Part shown: piece after piece, positions 27,411 through 36,204 of the stretch
Layout: each line of letters opens with the position of its first letter
Position numbering within the stretch: the first letter of the stretch is position 1
NCBI RefSeq assembly: GCF_030651745.1
Contig: NZ_JAUSCC010000020.1
Span: 1 to 36,670, forward strand
Direction of reading: 5' to 3'
DNA: 36,670 bases
Source of the DNA: Methylophaga sp.
GTDB taxonomy: Bacteria > Pseudomonadota > Gammaproteobacteria > Nitrosococcales > Methylophagaceae
Program-made: the position numbers and the translations under genes
The notes under the pieces: model-generated
Told to the model about the DNA's origin: nothing
Databases searched by the model: none
The model's input: only the letters and a program-made list of their open reading frames with translations

Positions 27411-27437
27411 GTTGGGCTTCGCAAGCTCAGCGCCAAC
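27411..27437. repeat. Small intergenic hairpin repeat-like sequence
   Basis: GTTGG-GCT at 27411 pairs with AGC-G-CCAAC ending at 27437, and its loop reads TCGCAAGCTC. The wording (GTTGGGCTTCGCAAGCTCAG) resembles a dispersed intergenic hairpin family common in gammaproteobacterial genomes. Only one copy is in the window, so repeat status is inferred. Confidence 0.35.
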
Positions 27438-27455
27438 TAACCATAAAACACTCTC

Positions 27456-27656
27456 ATGAACTCAGAACAGCCCTTCACACCCAGCCCTTGCATTGGAAAA
27501 TGCGGACTTGATGCCCAGGATATCTGTCGTGGTTGTTTCAGGACGATGGATGAAATCTTACGTTGGGAGAAAATGAATGAAGAAGATAAACAGAAAACCG
27601 TGATCAACTGTAAACAGCGACGCCAGCAACGCGCTAGCGGGCAGCGGAACCGCTAA
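27456..27656 (+). CDS. DUF1289 family small cysteine protein
   Basis: A 66-residue protein with the DUF1289 signature CIGKCGLD then CRGCFRTMDEI: four cysteines probably binding a metal. The rest is charged and ends in a basic tail. The function of the family is unknown. It lies 84 nt after the radical SAM gene on the same strand, and its stop overlaps that of the convergent isochorismatase-like gene. Confidence 0.85.
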   Translation: MNSEQPFTPSPCIGKCGLDAQDICRGCFRTMDEILRWEKMNEEDKQKTVINCKQRRQQRASGQRNR

Positions 27657-28204
27657 ACAATCAATTTAGCCAGTGTTTTAAACTCGGCATGACCGGCATC
27701 CCCTAGCCATTCAAACAGCACGGACTCCACATTACTGACGATCACACCGGCATGGCGCAGTCGATGTAAGGAGTTATATTGGTTACTTTTTGCACGTGAG
27801 CAAACCCCATCTTCCACCACATGCACACGGTAGTTTTCCGCCTTTAACGTTAACGCGGTCTGTAATACACAGATATGGGTTTCCATTCCAACCAGAATCA
27901 CCTGATTACGCCGGGTGGCAGCCAGCTGATAACGAAAATCCGGCGATTGCATGCAGGAAAAACAGGTTTTCTCAATAATTTTGGTGCCTAAAGGCAAGTT
28001 TTCCTGTAATTCGGGTTCTGTCGGTCCCAACCCTTTGGGGTATTGTTCTGTGACAATAACCGGGATATTGAGCACCTTAGCGGCGGTAAGCAGCGTTTTA
28101 ATCTGGTTATTAAGACGCTCCCGCACACCTTCGGGCATCGCCTTAGCCAGTTTCTGTTGCACATCAATGACGACTAGAACACTGTCTTGAGAATTTGCCA
28201 TCAT
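27653..28204 (-). CDS. Isochorismatase-family cysteine hydrolase
   Basis: A 183-residue hydrolase of the isochorismatase superfamily (YcaC-like). The catalytic triad is visible: D14 in VVIDVQQKLA, K78 in IIEKTCFS and C111 in GMETHICVLQTALTL. Members hydrolyse amides or related bonds; the substrate cannot be told from sequence. A second ATG directly follows the first, and either may be used. The upstream tolC gene ends 15 nt before it, so it may be the last gene of the PIMT-rhodanese-tolC unit. Confidence 0.85.
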   Translation of the reverse strand: MMANSQDSVLVVIDVQQKLAKAMPEGVRERLNNQIKTLLTAAKVLNIPVIVTEQYPKGLGPTEPELQENLPLGTKIIEKTCFSCMQSPDFRYQLAATRRNQVILVGMETHICVLQTALTLKAENYRVHVVEDGVCSRAKSNQYNSLHRLRHAGVIVSNVESVLFEWLGDAGHAEFKTLAKLIV

Positions 28205-28219
28205 GGCAATAACGACCCC

Positions 28220-29542
28220 TTAAGCCCTTGGCTCCAACCACTGATTGATTTGTTCAATATCATTGATACTCACAATGCCAGCGGCTTGTTTCAACCTTAA
28301 AGTATTCACCACGTAATCATAACGCGACCGCGAATAGTCCCGTAATGCACTGAATAACTCACGACGGGCATTCAACACATCGACTGTGGTACGTGTACCA
28401 ACTTCAAAACCTGCTTCAGTGGATTCCAATGCTTTCTGATTGGAATATACCGCTTGTTTTAACGCATTCACCCTGCTGATACCCGACATCACACTATTAT
28501 ATGCAGCACGGGTTTGCCGCAAAATGGCGCGGCGTTGTTCTTCTTCGTTTTGCATCGCTTCATCCAACCGGAAGCTGGCTTCACGGGTTCTGGAGTTAAC
28601 CACACCACCCGCATAAATAGGAATATTAACCTGTAAACCTAATATTTTCTGATGGGTTTTGTTGCTACCGCTCAGGTTACTGTCACTTTGCGAGGTATAG
28701 CCTTTCTGAGCCACCAAATCCAGAGTCGGGTAATGTCCGCTGCGTTCAAACTCGATATTTTCTCTGGCAAGCCCCACATTGCTGCCAGCAGCAAGTAATA
28801 CCGGATTCATCACGATGGCTTGCTCGCTCCACTCGTCAATGCTTTCAGGTTCCGGCTTTACCAGAGGTGTTTCAGCTCTGAGCTCAGCTAAGTTGCCAGG
28901 ATATACACCTGCGGTTTCACGCAAAGCTTCCCGGCTGTTAGCCACCAGATTTTCTGCTTCAATGACGGCAGCGTTGGCTAAATCATAAGCGGCACGCGCT
29001 TCACTGACATCGGTAATGGTTGCCAGGCCAACTTCAAATCGTTGATCAGCCTGTTCAAGTTGTTTTTCAATTGCTTCGAGCTCAGCCAAAGCAAAACTCA
29101 GATCATCTTCAGCACCCAATACGGCGAAATAACGCTCAGCAACACGAACAATCAGTTCCTGTTCAGCAAATTGATAATTGGCTGCCGCGCCTTCAATGGC
29201 AATATCTGCCTGACGAGATTGCACAAAGTTATTACGGCGATAAATAGGTTGTACCAGACTAATGGTATAACCATGGTCATTGTATTCACTGGTACCGCCA
29301 AAACGTTGTGATGAGCTGTCAGACCATACCCGGCTATTATTGGCGACAACATCAATCTGCGGTAAAAATGCCGCATCAGCCTGATCAGCCAATTCGCCTG
29401 TCGCCCGTTGGGCTGCACCTTGCGCCATCAGGATCGGATCACTTTGTACTGATAAATTATAGATATCTACCAGATCTTGAACCGCCAATGCCGGTCGACA
29501 AAATACAGCAGCAAAAAAACTGATAATAAACAGCGCTTTCAT
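28220..29542 (-). CDS. tolC: TolC-family outer-membrane efflux protein
   Basis: A 440-residue outer-membrane channel subunit for type I secretion and drug efflux. A signal peptide (about 1-21, ALA-VQ) is followed by two repeated OEP halves with long helices, for example LVDIYNLSVQSDPILMAQ and later RETAGVYPG and GTRTTVDVLNARRELF. ATG at 29542 has AAGGA 6 nt upstream; a TTG six bases earlier is less likely. The order PIMT, rhodanese, TolC is conserved in many gammaproteobacteria. No inner-membrane efflux partner is adjacent. Confidence 0.92.
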   Translation of the reverse strand: MKALFIISFFAAVFCRPALAVQDLVDIYNLSVQSDPILMAQGAAQRATGELADQADAAFLPQIDVVANNSRVWSDSSSQRFGGTSEYNDHGYTISLVQPIYRRNNFVQSRQADIAIEGAAANYQFAEQELIVRVAERYFAVLGAEDDLSFALAELEAIEKQLEQADQRFEVGLATITDVSEARAAYDLANAAVIEAENLVANSREALRETAGVYPGNLAELRAETPLVKPEPESIDEWSEQAIVMNPVLLAAGSNVGLARENIEFERSGHYPTLDLVAQKGYTSQSDSNLSGSNKTHQKILGLQVNIPIYAGGVVNSRTREASFRLDEAMQNEEEQRRAILRQTRAAYNSVMSGISRVNALKQAVYSNQKALESTEAGFEVGTRTTVDVLNARRELFSALRDYSRSRYDYVVNTLRLKQAAGIVSINDIEQINQWLEPRA

Positions 29543-29551
29543 GCTCAATCC

Positions 29552-29878
29552 TTAATAAACGTTCATACTGGTATCGATCTGAGCCGCCCAGGCGTTCATC
29601 CCGCCTTCAAGATTAATAACGTCAGAAAAACCTAATTGTTCGAGATATTGGCCAACTTGAGCACTGCGTTGACCTGAACGGCAAATCAGCACTATCGGGC
29701 TGTCTTTGACAGTTTCAAGTTCTCCCACCTGAGCTGGAATACTGTTCATTGGGATATGCTGAGCGTTTTGCAACATGCCATTTGCAAGCTCATGTGACTC
29801 ACGAACATCAATTAAAATGGCTTCCTGCCCGTGATCCTGCAAAAATTCATCCAGTTGAGTTGCTGACATTTGTTTCAT
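29552..29878 (-). CDS. Single-domain rhodanese-like protein
   Basis: A 108-residue cytoplasmic rhodanese domain with active cysteine C66 in ICRSGQRSA and the family starts ILIDVRESHE and GGMNAW near the end. It could transfer sulfane sulfur or act as a phosphatase-like binding module; the loop CRSGQR is the sulfurtransferase size. It sits between the methyltransferase gene (15-nt gap) and tolC (9-nt gap). Confidence 0.9.
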   Translation of the reverse strand: MKQMSATQLDEFLQDHGQEAILIDVRESHELANGMLQNAQHIPMNSIPAQVGELETVKDSPIVLICRSGQRSAQVGQYLEQLGFSDVINLEGGMNAWAAQIDTSMNVY

Positions 29879-29893
29879 AACACGTTCTCTACG

Positions 29894-30553
29894 TTAAAAA
29901 GTGAATTCAGTTTTTGTTTCAGCATGCACCATCGGTGCTACCACTGTTTCAAATAAATTTTCGGTTTGCCATTGCCATTCACCGCTGCGGGTGATGCGCT
30001 GCACCTGCATTGCCGGTGCCTGACCAGTTATTGCCACTAAATGCCCTCCGACTTTGAGTGCATGAAGATAATCTTCCGGGACTTGCTGACAACTGGCGGT
30101 CAATACAATGACATCAATACGATCGGCCAAATTCCAGCGATGGCTGGCATCGCCGCACTGCAATATCACATTCTGCACACCTGCAGCATCCAGTCTTGAT
30201 TTGGCCAAAGCGGATAGTTCAGCAAAATATTCAATACTAATGACGTTTAATGCCAGCTTTGCGATCAATGCCGTGAAGAAACCACTGCCAGTGCCAATTT
30301 CCAGCACTGAATCCGATGCTTTCAATTGCAAGAACTGCAAAATTCGCCCTTCTTCCAGCGGTGTCCACATAAACTGACCACAGCCTATAGGCAGTCGGGT
30401 ATCTGAATACGCCAACTCTTTGTAATCATCAGAGACAAACCGTGCGCGATCAATGTTTTGTAAAGCCTCCAGAACTTGCGGATTGGAAACTTCATTGGGT
30501 CGCACTTGCTGCCAGACCATATTGGCATGGGCTGGATTCATGGTGGATGTCAT
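29894..30553 (-). CDS. Protein-L-isoaspartate O-methyltransferase family protein
   Basis: A 219-residue SAM methyltransferase of the PIMT family, with VLEIGTGSGFFTALIA as SAM motif I, the preceding QFMWTPLEEGRILQFL in place of the usual QTISQP region, and IDVIVLTASCQQVPE further on. Classic PIMT repairs isoaspartate in proteins; the changed substrate loop means this paralogue, found beside tolC in many gammaproteobacteria, may do something else. I take the ATG at 30553, which has AGGA about 8 nt upstream; an ATG at 30571 has no such site. Confidence 0.85.
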   Translation of the reverse strand: MTSTMNPAHANMVWQQVRPNEVSNPQVLEALQNIDRARFVSDDYKELAYSDTRLPIGCGQFMWTPLEEGRILQFLQLKASDSVLEIGTGSGFFTALIAKLALNVISIEYFAELSALAKSRLDAAGVQNVILQCGDASHRWNLADRIDVIVLTASCQQVPEDYLHALKVGGHLVAITGQAPAMQVQRITRSGEWQWQTENLFETVVAPMVHAETKTEFTF

Positions 30554-30752
30554 GCTTGATTTCCTAGGCATCGAATGCTGCTTTTAATCGGTTAGGATAT
30601 GACCTTTCCAATAGCCGTGCAACAGCATGCGCATTAGATGCATCTATCGAAATAGACTGACAGCTATAGGTTGTTTGTCATGGATGTTAATAAGGTACTT
30701 ATTGTTGCGACTGCACTGAGACATCCAGCATCAGAAACCGTTATTTTTTTGC

Positions 30753-31538
30753 CTAACCGCGCTTAGTCGCCCGATGAAATAATGGCTCATGAACCGACTC
30801 ACGAGAAAAACGCCAGCAGGCAATAATAATGGCTAGCGTAGAAAACACTATCAGCACTGCCATATCCGTCCAGATAGAAAAATCCGACTGGGCACTGGGA
30901 ACCGCATGTTTTAATAAATCCACACCATAGCTAAACGGGTTAATCAACACGATATAGCGCAGAAAATCAGGCAGTTGACTCACCGGGTAAAGCGCACCGC
31001 TAAGGAAAAACACCGGGAAAATAAAGAAATTCATGATCACTGCAAAGTTATCCAATGTTTTGGAAAATACCGCAATCAAGCCGCCCATCGATGCACAGGC
31101 CACCGCAGTTAACAAAGCCGGTGGAATCAAAAACAAAGCGATGTTGATATCAATCAACCCTATCAACAGTAATATGACTAACAGCAATAATGCCTGCACC
31201 ATGGCGGTAATCGTCGCGGCAATCAGTTTGGATAGCACAATCCAGTAATGTGCGACTGGCGCAATCATCATCATACGCATCACACCGAATTCTTTGTCAT
31301 AGACCAGTGTTAGTGCTGACAATAAAGCCGCAAATAACAGCGTCATTGCCAGTACGCCAGGCACCAGAAACTGCAGATAGCCTTCCTGTTGTGCTCCACT
31401 GAGCATACTGCCCACACCAGAACCAATGACCAATAACCAGATCATCGGCCTTACCATAGAGCTAAACAATCGGGCTTTTTGTCTGAATAATTTAGTCAGC
31501 TCACGGCCTACTACTGCTTTAACCGGTAACCAACTCAT
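30753..31538 (-). CDS. ABC-2 type transporter permease
   Basis: A 261-residue inner-membrane protein with six hydrophobic segments and the ABC-2 pattern: an amphipathic start (VVGRELTKLFRQKARLFSSM), FLVPGVLAMTLLFAALLSAL, and FFLSGALYPVSQLPDFLRYI near the end. The ATG at 31538 overlaps the stop of the ATPase gene (ATGA) and has GGAG upstream, fixing the start. Such pairs beside PQQ or quinoprotein genes include the PedC group of Pseudomonas alcohol oxidation. The exported substrate is unknown. The 181 nt after its stop hold only a 12-bp palindrome, TAGATGCATCTA (30635-30646), before the next gene. Confidence 0.88.
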   Translation of the reverse strand: MSWLPVKAVVGRELTKLFRQKARLFSSMVRPMIWLLVIGSGVGSMLSGAQQEGYLQFLVPGVLAMTLLFAALLSALTLVYDKEFGVMRMMMIAPVAHYWIVLSKLIAATITAMVQALLLLVILLLIGLIDINIALFLIPPALLTAVACASMGGLIAVFSKTLDNFAVIMNFFIFPVFFLSGALYPVSQLPDFLRYIVLINPFSYGVDLLKHAVPSAQSDFSIWTDMAVLIVFSTLAIIIACWRFSRESVHEPLFHRATKRG

Positions 31539-32473
31539 GCAGCTTGCTCCTGATCTGGCGGACAGACTTTCCACAGATAAACATCATTGAGATTCGGCTT
31601 GCGCCAACGCATGGCATTAATACTGTCGCCCAGTGACTGTTGCAGCGAATGCAGATCAGTATCGGCATTTTTAATCAAAAAACTCAATTGTTCATCTTCA
31701 ATAATCGGTTGACCAAACTGCGGTGTCAGCTGTGAAACCACATGCTCAATATCAGCACATTCAATTTCCAACACATAGGCTGCCAGCTGTCGCATCAAGT
31801 CCGTGGGTTTTCCACCTTTTTGCAACACACCGCGCTGAATAAAATCGACATGGTCACAAGCCACGGCTTCTTCGAGATAATGTGTGGTGAGGAAGACTGT
31901 CATGCCGTGATCGCGACGCAACTGTTCAACAAAGCGCCAGATAGAACGACGATTGGGCAAGTCCAGACCTATCGTGGGTTCATCAAGGAATAACACCTGT
32001 GGCTGATGCAATACGCCGCGGGCAATATCCACTGCCCGACGTTGACCACCGGAAAGCGCCAGCAGTTTGGCATTACGCCTGCTTCCCAGATTAAATACCG
32101 CCAATAATTCTTCGATACGTTCATTGGCCTGTTTTTTTGACATGCCATAAAGCGCGGCAGCAAATTGCAGGTTTTCGTCGACCGTCATTGTGCGATCCAA
32201 GGCCGAATCCTGAAACACCAATCCGACCGAACGACGTATTGCCACCGGATCTGCCAATATGGATTGATTAACAATCCAGGCTTCACCTGCTGATGGTGAA
32301 GTCATCGTAGTAAGCATATGGATAGTAGTGCTTTTGCCAGCACCATTCGGTCCTAACAGTCCATAGCATTGGCCTGCTTTTATCTGAAGATCCAGCCCAT
32401 TAACGACAACGGCCTGACCATATTGTTTGGTCAGGCCGCTGGTTTTAATTGTTAGGGTCTGTTGATCTTTCAT
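31535..32473 (-). CDS. ABC transporter ATP-binding protein of the PQQ-linked exporter
   Basis: A 312-residue ABC ATPase: Walker A GPNGAGKST (41-49), Q-loop VGLVFQDS, signature LSGGQRRAVDIAR (140-152), Walker B VLFLDEPTIGLD (160 on) and H-loop TTHYLEEA. The C-terminal extension of about 90 residues is typical of drug/polysaccharide-type exporters with separate ABC-2 permeases. The start at 32473 is chosen for the GAGG site 6-7 nt upstream. That ribosome site abuts the left end of the structured repeat element (32484), so this element sits in the leader of the transporter genes. Confidence 0.9.
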   Translation of the reverse strand: MKDQQTLTIKTSGLTKQYGQAVVVNGLDLQIKAGQCYGLLGPNGAGKSTTIHMLTTMTSPSAGEAWIVNQSILADPVAIRRSVGLVFQDSALDRTMTVDENLQFAAALYGMSKKQANERIEELLAVFNLGSRRNAKLLALSGGQRRAVDIARGVLHQPQVLFLDEPTIGLDLPNRRSIWRFVEQLRRDHGMTVFLTTHYLEEAVACDHVDFIQRGVLQKGGKPTDLMRQLAAYVLEIECADIEHVVSQLTPQFGQPIIEDEQLSFLIKNADTDLHSLQQSLGDSINAMRWRKPNLNDVYLWKVCPPDQEQAA

Positions 32474-32483
32474 AGCGGCCTCT

Positions 32484-32648
32484 GTTGTGAATTGAAAAAA
32501 CGCCACACAAGGCGCGAGGAATGTAGTTTGTGAGATACATCCATGTATCTCACCCTTTAGGGCTTACGCTCAAAAACGTTCCAGACGTTTTTGTAGTTAT
32601 TCTAAATGAATGACGAGCAACACCGTGTGGTGTTTTTTCAATCACAAC
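32484..32648. mobile_element. MITE-like element with about 30-bp terminal inverted repeats
   Basis: This 165-bp element begins GTTGTGAATTGAAAAAAC and, read from the other end, begins GTTGTGATTGAAAAAAC, then CCACAC in both. The terminal repeats are about 25-30 bp with a few differences. Inside are a perfect 9-bp hairpin GAGATACAT-CC-ATGTATCTC (about 32541-32560) and AAAAACG..CGTTTTT (about 32573-32592). No coding frame is present. The form is that of a non-autonomous mobile or REP-type repeat, but no second copy or target duplication is visible. Confidence 0.55.
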
Positions 32649-32661
32649 CCGAAGGGCTGGG

Positions 32662-32757
32662 GGCACATTCCGTCCCACTGCTTTATAAATGATTTATGTA
32701 GAACGACTACACCGCATCATTTCCGCCTTGTTGGACAAAATGTGCCTTCAGCAGTGG
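32662..32757. repeat. Interlocked inverted repeats between pqqE and the repeat element
   Basis: GGCACATTCCGTCC (32662-32675) is repeated inverted, with two changes, as GGACAAAATGTGCC (32733-32746). A second pair, CCACTGC (32675-32681) and GCAGTGG (32751-32757), is interleaved with it in the order A-B-A'-B'. The spacer holds ATAAATGATTTAT. With the adjacent element this accounts for nearly all of the 312-nt gap; no gene is seen. Confidence 0.5.
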
Positions 32758-32785
32758 TGGCTATGAAATATCAACAGACCCTCAC

Positions 32786-33979
32786 TCAGAACCCACTGAT
32801 TTGTTTCGAGTTCTTCGGATTACGGAACACCAAAGGTTTGGCAATTTCAACAGGTTTCGCGGCTTCCAGGCGTCCTCTTTCAATTGCTTCATCAACCACA
32901 TGACGATTAGGTGATTTACTGCAAACCGGATCGGCTGCTGCAGGATCGCCCGTCAACATGTATGCCTGGCAACGACAACCGCCAAAGTCTTTCACTTTTT
33001 CATCACAGCTGCGGCAAGGTTCTTTCATCCAGTCAAAACCGCGGAAGCGATTAAAGTCGTTTGAATCTTCCCAGATTTCCTTAACGCTGGTATCCCGCAC
33101 ATTCGGTAATGTCATACCGGGTAATTCACGTGCTGCATGACATGGTAAGGCAGTGCCATCCGGCGTGACAGTGAGAAACACGTTACCCCAACCATTCATG
33201 CAGGCTTTCGGCCGATCTTCGTAATAGTCCGGCACAACATAATAAATCTTCATATTGCCTTTTTGCTGTTCCTGATACTCATGAGCAATCCGCTCAGCAC
33301 GCACCAGCTGCTCTTTCAAAGGTAATAATTGATCGCGATTGTGCATCGCCCAACCATAATATTGGGTGGTGGCAAGCTCGACATAATCGGCATCAAGATT
33401 GATCGCCAGATCCAGAATTTCGTCGATTTTGTCGATATTCTGACGATGGGTGACAAAACACAACACCATCGGATAACCTGCGGCTTTAACCGCTTTGGCC
33501 ATTTCAATTTTGTGTTGAAATGCATCGGTACCGGCAATCAGATTATTTAAATCTTCTGAGCTTGCCTGGAAACTGACCTGAATATGATCCAGACCGGCCT
33601 CTTTAAATGCGATTGCCTTACTGGAATCCAATCCGATTCCGGAAGTAATCAGGTTAGTATAGAACCCCAAATCACGTGCGGCACGGATCAATTCAATAAT
33701 ATCCGGACGGGCAAGTGGTTCACCCCCCGATAATCCCAGCTGTGTTGCCCCCATCGCCCGAGCTTGTTTGAAAACATCAATCCATTCCTCGGTGGTCAAT
33801 TCGCTTTTAATCTTGGCGAAATCCATCGGGTTTGAACAATACGGGCATTGCAATGGGCAAGCATAAGTCAGCTCAGCCAATAGCCATAATGGCTGTCGGA
33901 TAGCATCACGTACATTCATCCCCAGAGCACCACCGGTGCTACCGGGCGCTTTATTCTGCTCTGATCCAGTCGTTGCCAT
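32786..33979 (-). CDS. pqqE: PqqA peptide radical SAM synthase
   Basis: A 397-residue radical SAM enzyme that forms the carbon-carbon bond between glutamate and tyrosine of PqqA, the first step of PQQ synthesis. The cluster motif is [11 protein letters not shown] with C41, C45 and C48; a SPASM domain follows with CMNGW, CHAA and [19 protein letters not shown]. The start at 33979 has GGAGGA upstream and overlaps pqqD by 29 nt; the longer frame upstream lacks support. It is the last pqq gene and ends the pqqABCDE run. Confidence 0.96.
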   Translation of the reverse strand: MATTGSEQNKAPGSTGGALGMNVRDAIRQPLWLLAELTYACPLQCPYCSNPMDFAKIKSELTTEEWIDVFKQARAMGATQLGLSGGEPLARPDIIELIRAARDLGFYTNLITSGIGLDSSKAIAFKEAGLDHIQVSFQASSEDLNNLIAGTDAFQHKIEMAKAVKAAGYPMVLCFVTHRQNIDKIDEILDLAINLDADYVELATTQYYGWAMHNRDQLLPLKEQLVRAERIAHEYQEQQKGNMKIYYVVPDYYEDRPKACMNGWGNVFLTVTPDGTALPCHAARELPGMTLPNVRDTSVKEIWEDSNDFNRFRGFDWMKEPCRSCDEKVKDFGGCRCQAYMLTGDPAAADPVCSKSPNRHVVDEAIERGRLEAAKPVEIAKPLVFRNPKNSKQISGF

Positions 33980-34235
33980 GTGCTTCCTCCAAAAACTGAT
34001 AGACGTCATCGTCTAAGTCTGCGCCATCAAAGGCGACTTTAAGTTCTGCAATCAATTCGCTTACAGTCTGTTTTTTCTCACTGACGCGTTTCAATATTTC
34101 GCCAGCGGCAGGGTTTAGTTTGACCATGCCTTCGGGATATAACAAAACATAGCAGTCCTGCATCGGTTCCCATTGAAAGCGGTAGCCTAATGCCAGTACT
34201 GGCACACTGTCTGCGTTAAATACGCGCTTGGTCAT
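33951..34235 (-). CDS. pqqD: PqqA-binding chaperone PqqD
   Basis: A 94-residue peptide chaperone that binds PqqA and presents it to PqqE. Family features are [22 protein letters not shown] near the start (a RiPP recognition-element fold) and AAGEILKRV. It starts in a 4-nt ATGA overlap with the end of pqqC and overlaps pqqE, so C, D and E are translated in series. Confidence 0.95.
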   Translation of the reverse strand: MTKRVFNADSVPVLALGYRFQWEPMQDCYVLLYPEGMVKLNPAAGEILKRVSEKKQTVSELIAELKVAFDGADLDDDVYQFLEEAHGNDWIRAE

Positions 34236-34960
34236 TTTTCAACATCCATACAATAAGGTGGGCGATCTTCAATATACGCCATCCACATTGCATCTAACAT
34301 GGTCCACAAGATATCCAGCTTGAATTGCAGCAAATCCAGTGCACGCTGTTGCTTCTCCCGGGTCTCACAATAATCCAGTGTGATTTGCAGGCCATGTTCG
34401 ACATCGCGACGCGCTTCACTTAAGCGTTTACGGAAATAGCGATAGCCACTTTCATCAATCCATGGATACAGTTCCGGCCAGTTATCCAAACGCGCCTGAT
34501 GAATTTTTGGCGCAAATAATTCGGTTAATGATGATCCGGCAGCTTCCTGCCAGGGTGCACGGCGGGCAAAGTTTACATAGGCATCAATCGCAAAGCGCAC
34601 ACCGGGTAATACATGTTCGTATGAGGTCAGCTCCTGACGTGTCAGACCGACTGCTTCACCTAGTTGCAACCAGGCTTCAATACCGCCTTCCTGACCTTCA
34701 AAACCATCATGATCCAGAATACGTTGCACCCAATGCTTGCGTACTTCGGCATCTTCACAGTTAGCCATAATCGCCGCATCCTTAATCGGAATTGCGGTTT
34801 GATAGTAAAAGCGGTTCGCCACCCAACCCTGAACCTGTTTCTGGTTCAGCTTGCCCGTATGCATCAATTTATGAAACGGGTGATTGATGTGATAGAACTG
34901 CTCTTTATCACGCAGCTTTTGTTCGAATTCTTCTCTTGACCATGGTGTGTTGTCAGCCAT
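34232..34960 (-). CDS. pqqC: Pyrroloquinoline-quinone synthase
   Basis: A 242-residue helical, cofactor-free oxidase of the TenA/PqqC fold, which performs the final ring closure and eight-electron oxidation to PQQ. Typical stretches are [36 protein letters not shown] and [20 protein letters not shown]. The ATG at 34960 has GGAAAGGG upstream and a 21-nt gap after pqqB. Confidence 0.96.
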   Translation of the reverse strand: MADNTPWSREEFEQKLRDKEQFYHINHPFHKLMHTGKLNQKQVQGWVANRFYYQTAIPIKDAAIMANCEDAEVRKHWVQRILDHDGFEGQEGGIEAWLQLGEAVGLTRQELTSYEHVLPGVRFAIDAYVNFARRAPWQEAAGSSLTELFAPKIHQARLDNWPELYPWIDESGYRYFRKRLSEARRDVEHGLQITLDYCETREKQQRALDLLQFKLDILWTMLDAMWMAYIEDRPPYCMDVEK

Positions 34961-34981
34961 CGTTTGCCCTTTCCCGATTGT

Positions 34982-35896
34982 TTATAGCTCAATATCCATA
35001 CCGTCATATGCCAACTCAATTCCTGCGTTGTTAAGCACCTGACGTTCTGCCGATTCTTCATTGAGAATCGGATTAGTATTATTAATATGAATCAAAATCT
35101 TACGTGGACGTTCCATCGAATTTAAGAAACTGATGGTGCCGCCCTCTTCTGACTGATTAATATGGCCCATTTCCTGAGCACGTTTATCACTGATGCCTTC
35201 TTTGGACATTTCATCATCTGTCCACACAGTACCATCCACCAGAACTACATCGGCATTACGCATAAATTCCAAAACGTGGTCTTCCACCACGCCAAGGCCC
35301 GGTGCATAAAATACATTTTTGCCAGAGCGAGTATCCTCAACACGAATACCAACATTGTCACCCGGCACAGTGTTATGACGATGCGGTGAGTAAGGTGGTG
35401 CTTCACTTTTCAAAGGTACAGCAGTAAATATCAGCCCCGGTGCAGCTGGAATAGTGAAAGGCACTAAATCTGTTTTGATTTCATGCCAGTTGATCCCTCG
35501 GAAATGACCGAGAATATTGAAGACCGGAAAACCAGTGGTCAGATCACTGTGTACCGCTTCAGTACAGTAGATATCCCATGGTTTGTTATGTTCACGTAAT
35601 GTCAGCAGACCAGTCACATGATCAATTTGAGCATCGGTGATTAATATCGCTTTGATAGCAGTATCACGAACTTCTCTGGCTGGTTGTAATGCCGGAAAAT
35701 CATCCATTTGTTTTTTGATATCCGGTGATGCATTAAACAAAATCCAATCCACACCATCTGAGCTGATGGCGATCGACGATTGTGTCCGAGGGCTCGCTTT
35801 TATTGTTCCTTCGCGCACGCCTTTACAGTTATTGCAGTTGCAGTTCCATTGTGGAAAGCCTCCGCCGGCGCCTGACCCCATGACATGTATGTGCAT
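34982..35896 (-). CDS. pqqB: PqqB metallo-beta-lactamase-fold hydroxylase
   Basis: A 304-residue metallo-beta-lactamase-fold protein that hydroxylates the Glu-Tyr product in PQQ synthesis. The start [17 protein letters not shown], the structural-zinc CNCNNC and [14 protein letters not shown], the altered HxHxDH motif, are clear. ATG at 35896 has GGATAGAGA upstream. A hairpin (35993-36016) lies between pqqA and pqqB. Confidence 0.96.
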   Translation of the reverse strand: MHIHVMGSGAGGGFPQWNCNCNNCKGVREGTIKASPRTQSSIAISSDGVDWILFNASPDIKKQMDDFPALQPAREVRDTAIKAILITDAQIDHVTGLLTLREHNKPWDIYCTEAVHSDLTTGFPVFNILGHFRGINWHEIKTDLVPFTIPAAPGLIFTAVPLKSEAPPYSPHRHNTVPGDNVGIRVEDTRSGKNVFYAPGLGVVEDHVLEFMRNADVVLVDGTVWTDDEMSKEGISDKRAQEMGHINQSEEGGTISFLNSMERPRKILIHINNTNPILNEESAERQVLNNAGIELAYDGMDIEL

Positions 35897-35992
35897 ATTT
35901 CTCTATCCTGTCGACTATTCAGCAAATCACACTGATTTATTGTGGAGTGTCATCGTAACGTAAAGCAGTCTGATTTGCTGGTCGGTTGAAGA

Positions 35993-36016
35993 TGTCCGGG
36001 GTCTTCACCCCGGACA
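35993..36016 (-). promoter_or_regulatory. pqqA-pqqB intercistronic hairpin
   Basis: A perfect 9-bp GC-rich stem TGTCCGGGG / CCCCGGACA with a 6-nt loop lies 20 nt after the pqqA stop. No T-run follows on the minus strand, so it looks like an mRNA stabiliser or partial attenuator rather than a full terminator. It would make pqqA mRNA more abundant than that of pqqB-E, which fits a peptide substrate needed in bulk. Confidence 0.65.
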
Positions 36017-36035
36017 CATATCTGATCGTTAAGTC

Positions 36036-36107
36036 TTAACGGTTGCAGATATACATGGTTACTTCAAAACCGAAACGCATGTCTGAATATTCTGGTTTAG
36101 TCCACAT
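36036..36107 (-). CDS. pqqA: PQQ precursor peptide PqqA
   Basis: A 23-codon gene for the peptide that becomes PQQ. It begins [19 protein letters not shown]; glutamate 15 and tyrosine 19, in the conserved ExxxY spacing, are the residues joined to make the cofactor. The ATG at 36107 is preceded by AGAGAGGAAAT, a strong ribosome site. The peptide heads the pqqABCDE operon and is too short for most gene finders. Confidence 0.96.
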   Translation of the reverse strand: MWTKPEYSDMRFGFEVTMYICNR

Positions 36108-36204
36108 AATAATTTCCTCTCTAAAAGTTATTTATAACACCGGCTGAACTATTCAGGCGGTAGAGAGATAGTACGGTGATGTGAAAGAAGTAGCGTCAGC
36201 AATT

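Noticed and set aside
30680..30766. A 28-codon plus-strand frame in the gap between the permease and PIMT genes
   Set aside because: No ribosome site, it runs into the end of the opposite gene, and no family resemblance is visible.
32484..32648. Complete insertion sequence
   Set aside because: The inverted-repeat element is 165 bp and encodes no transposase; there is no clear target-site duplication.
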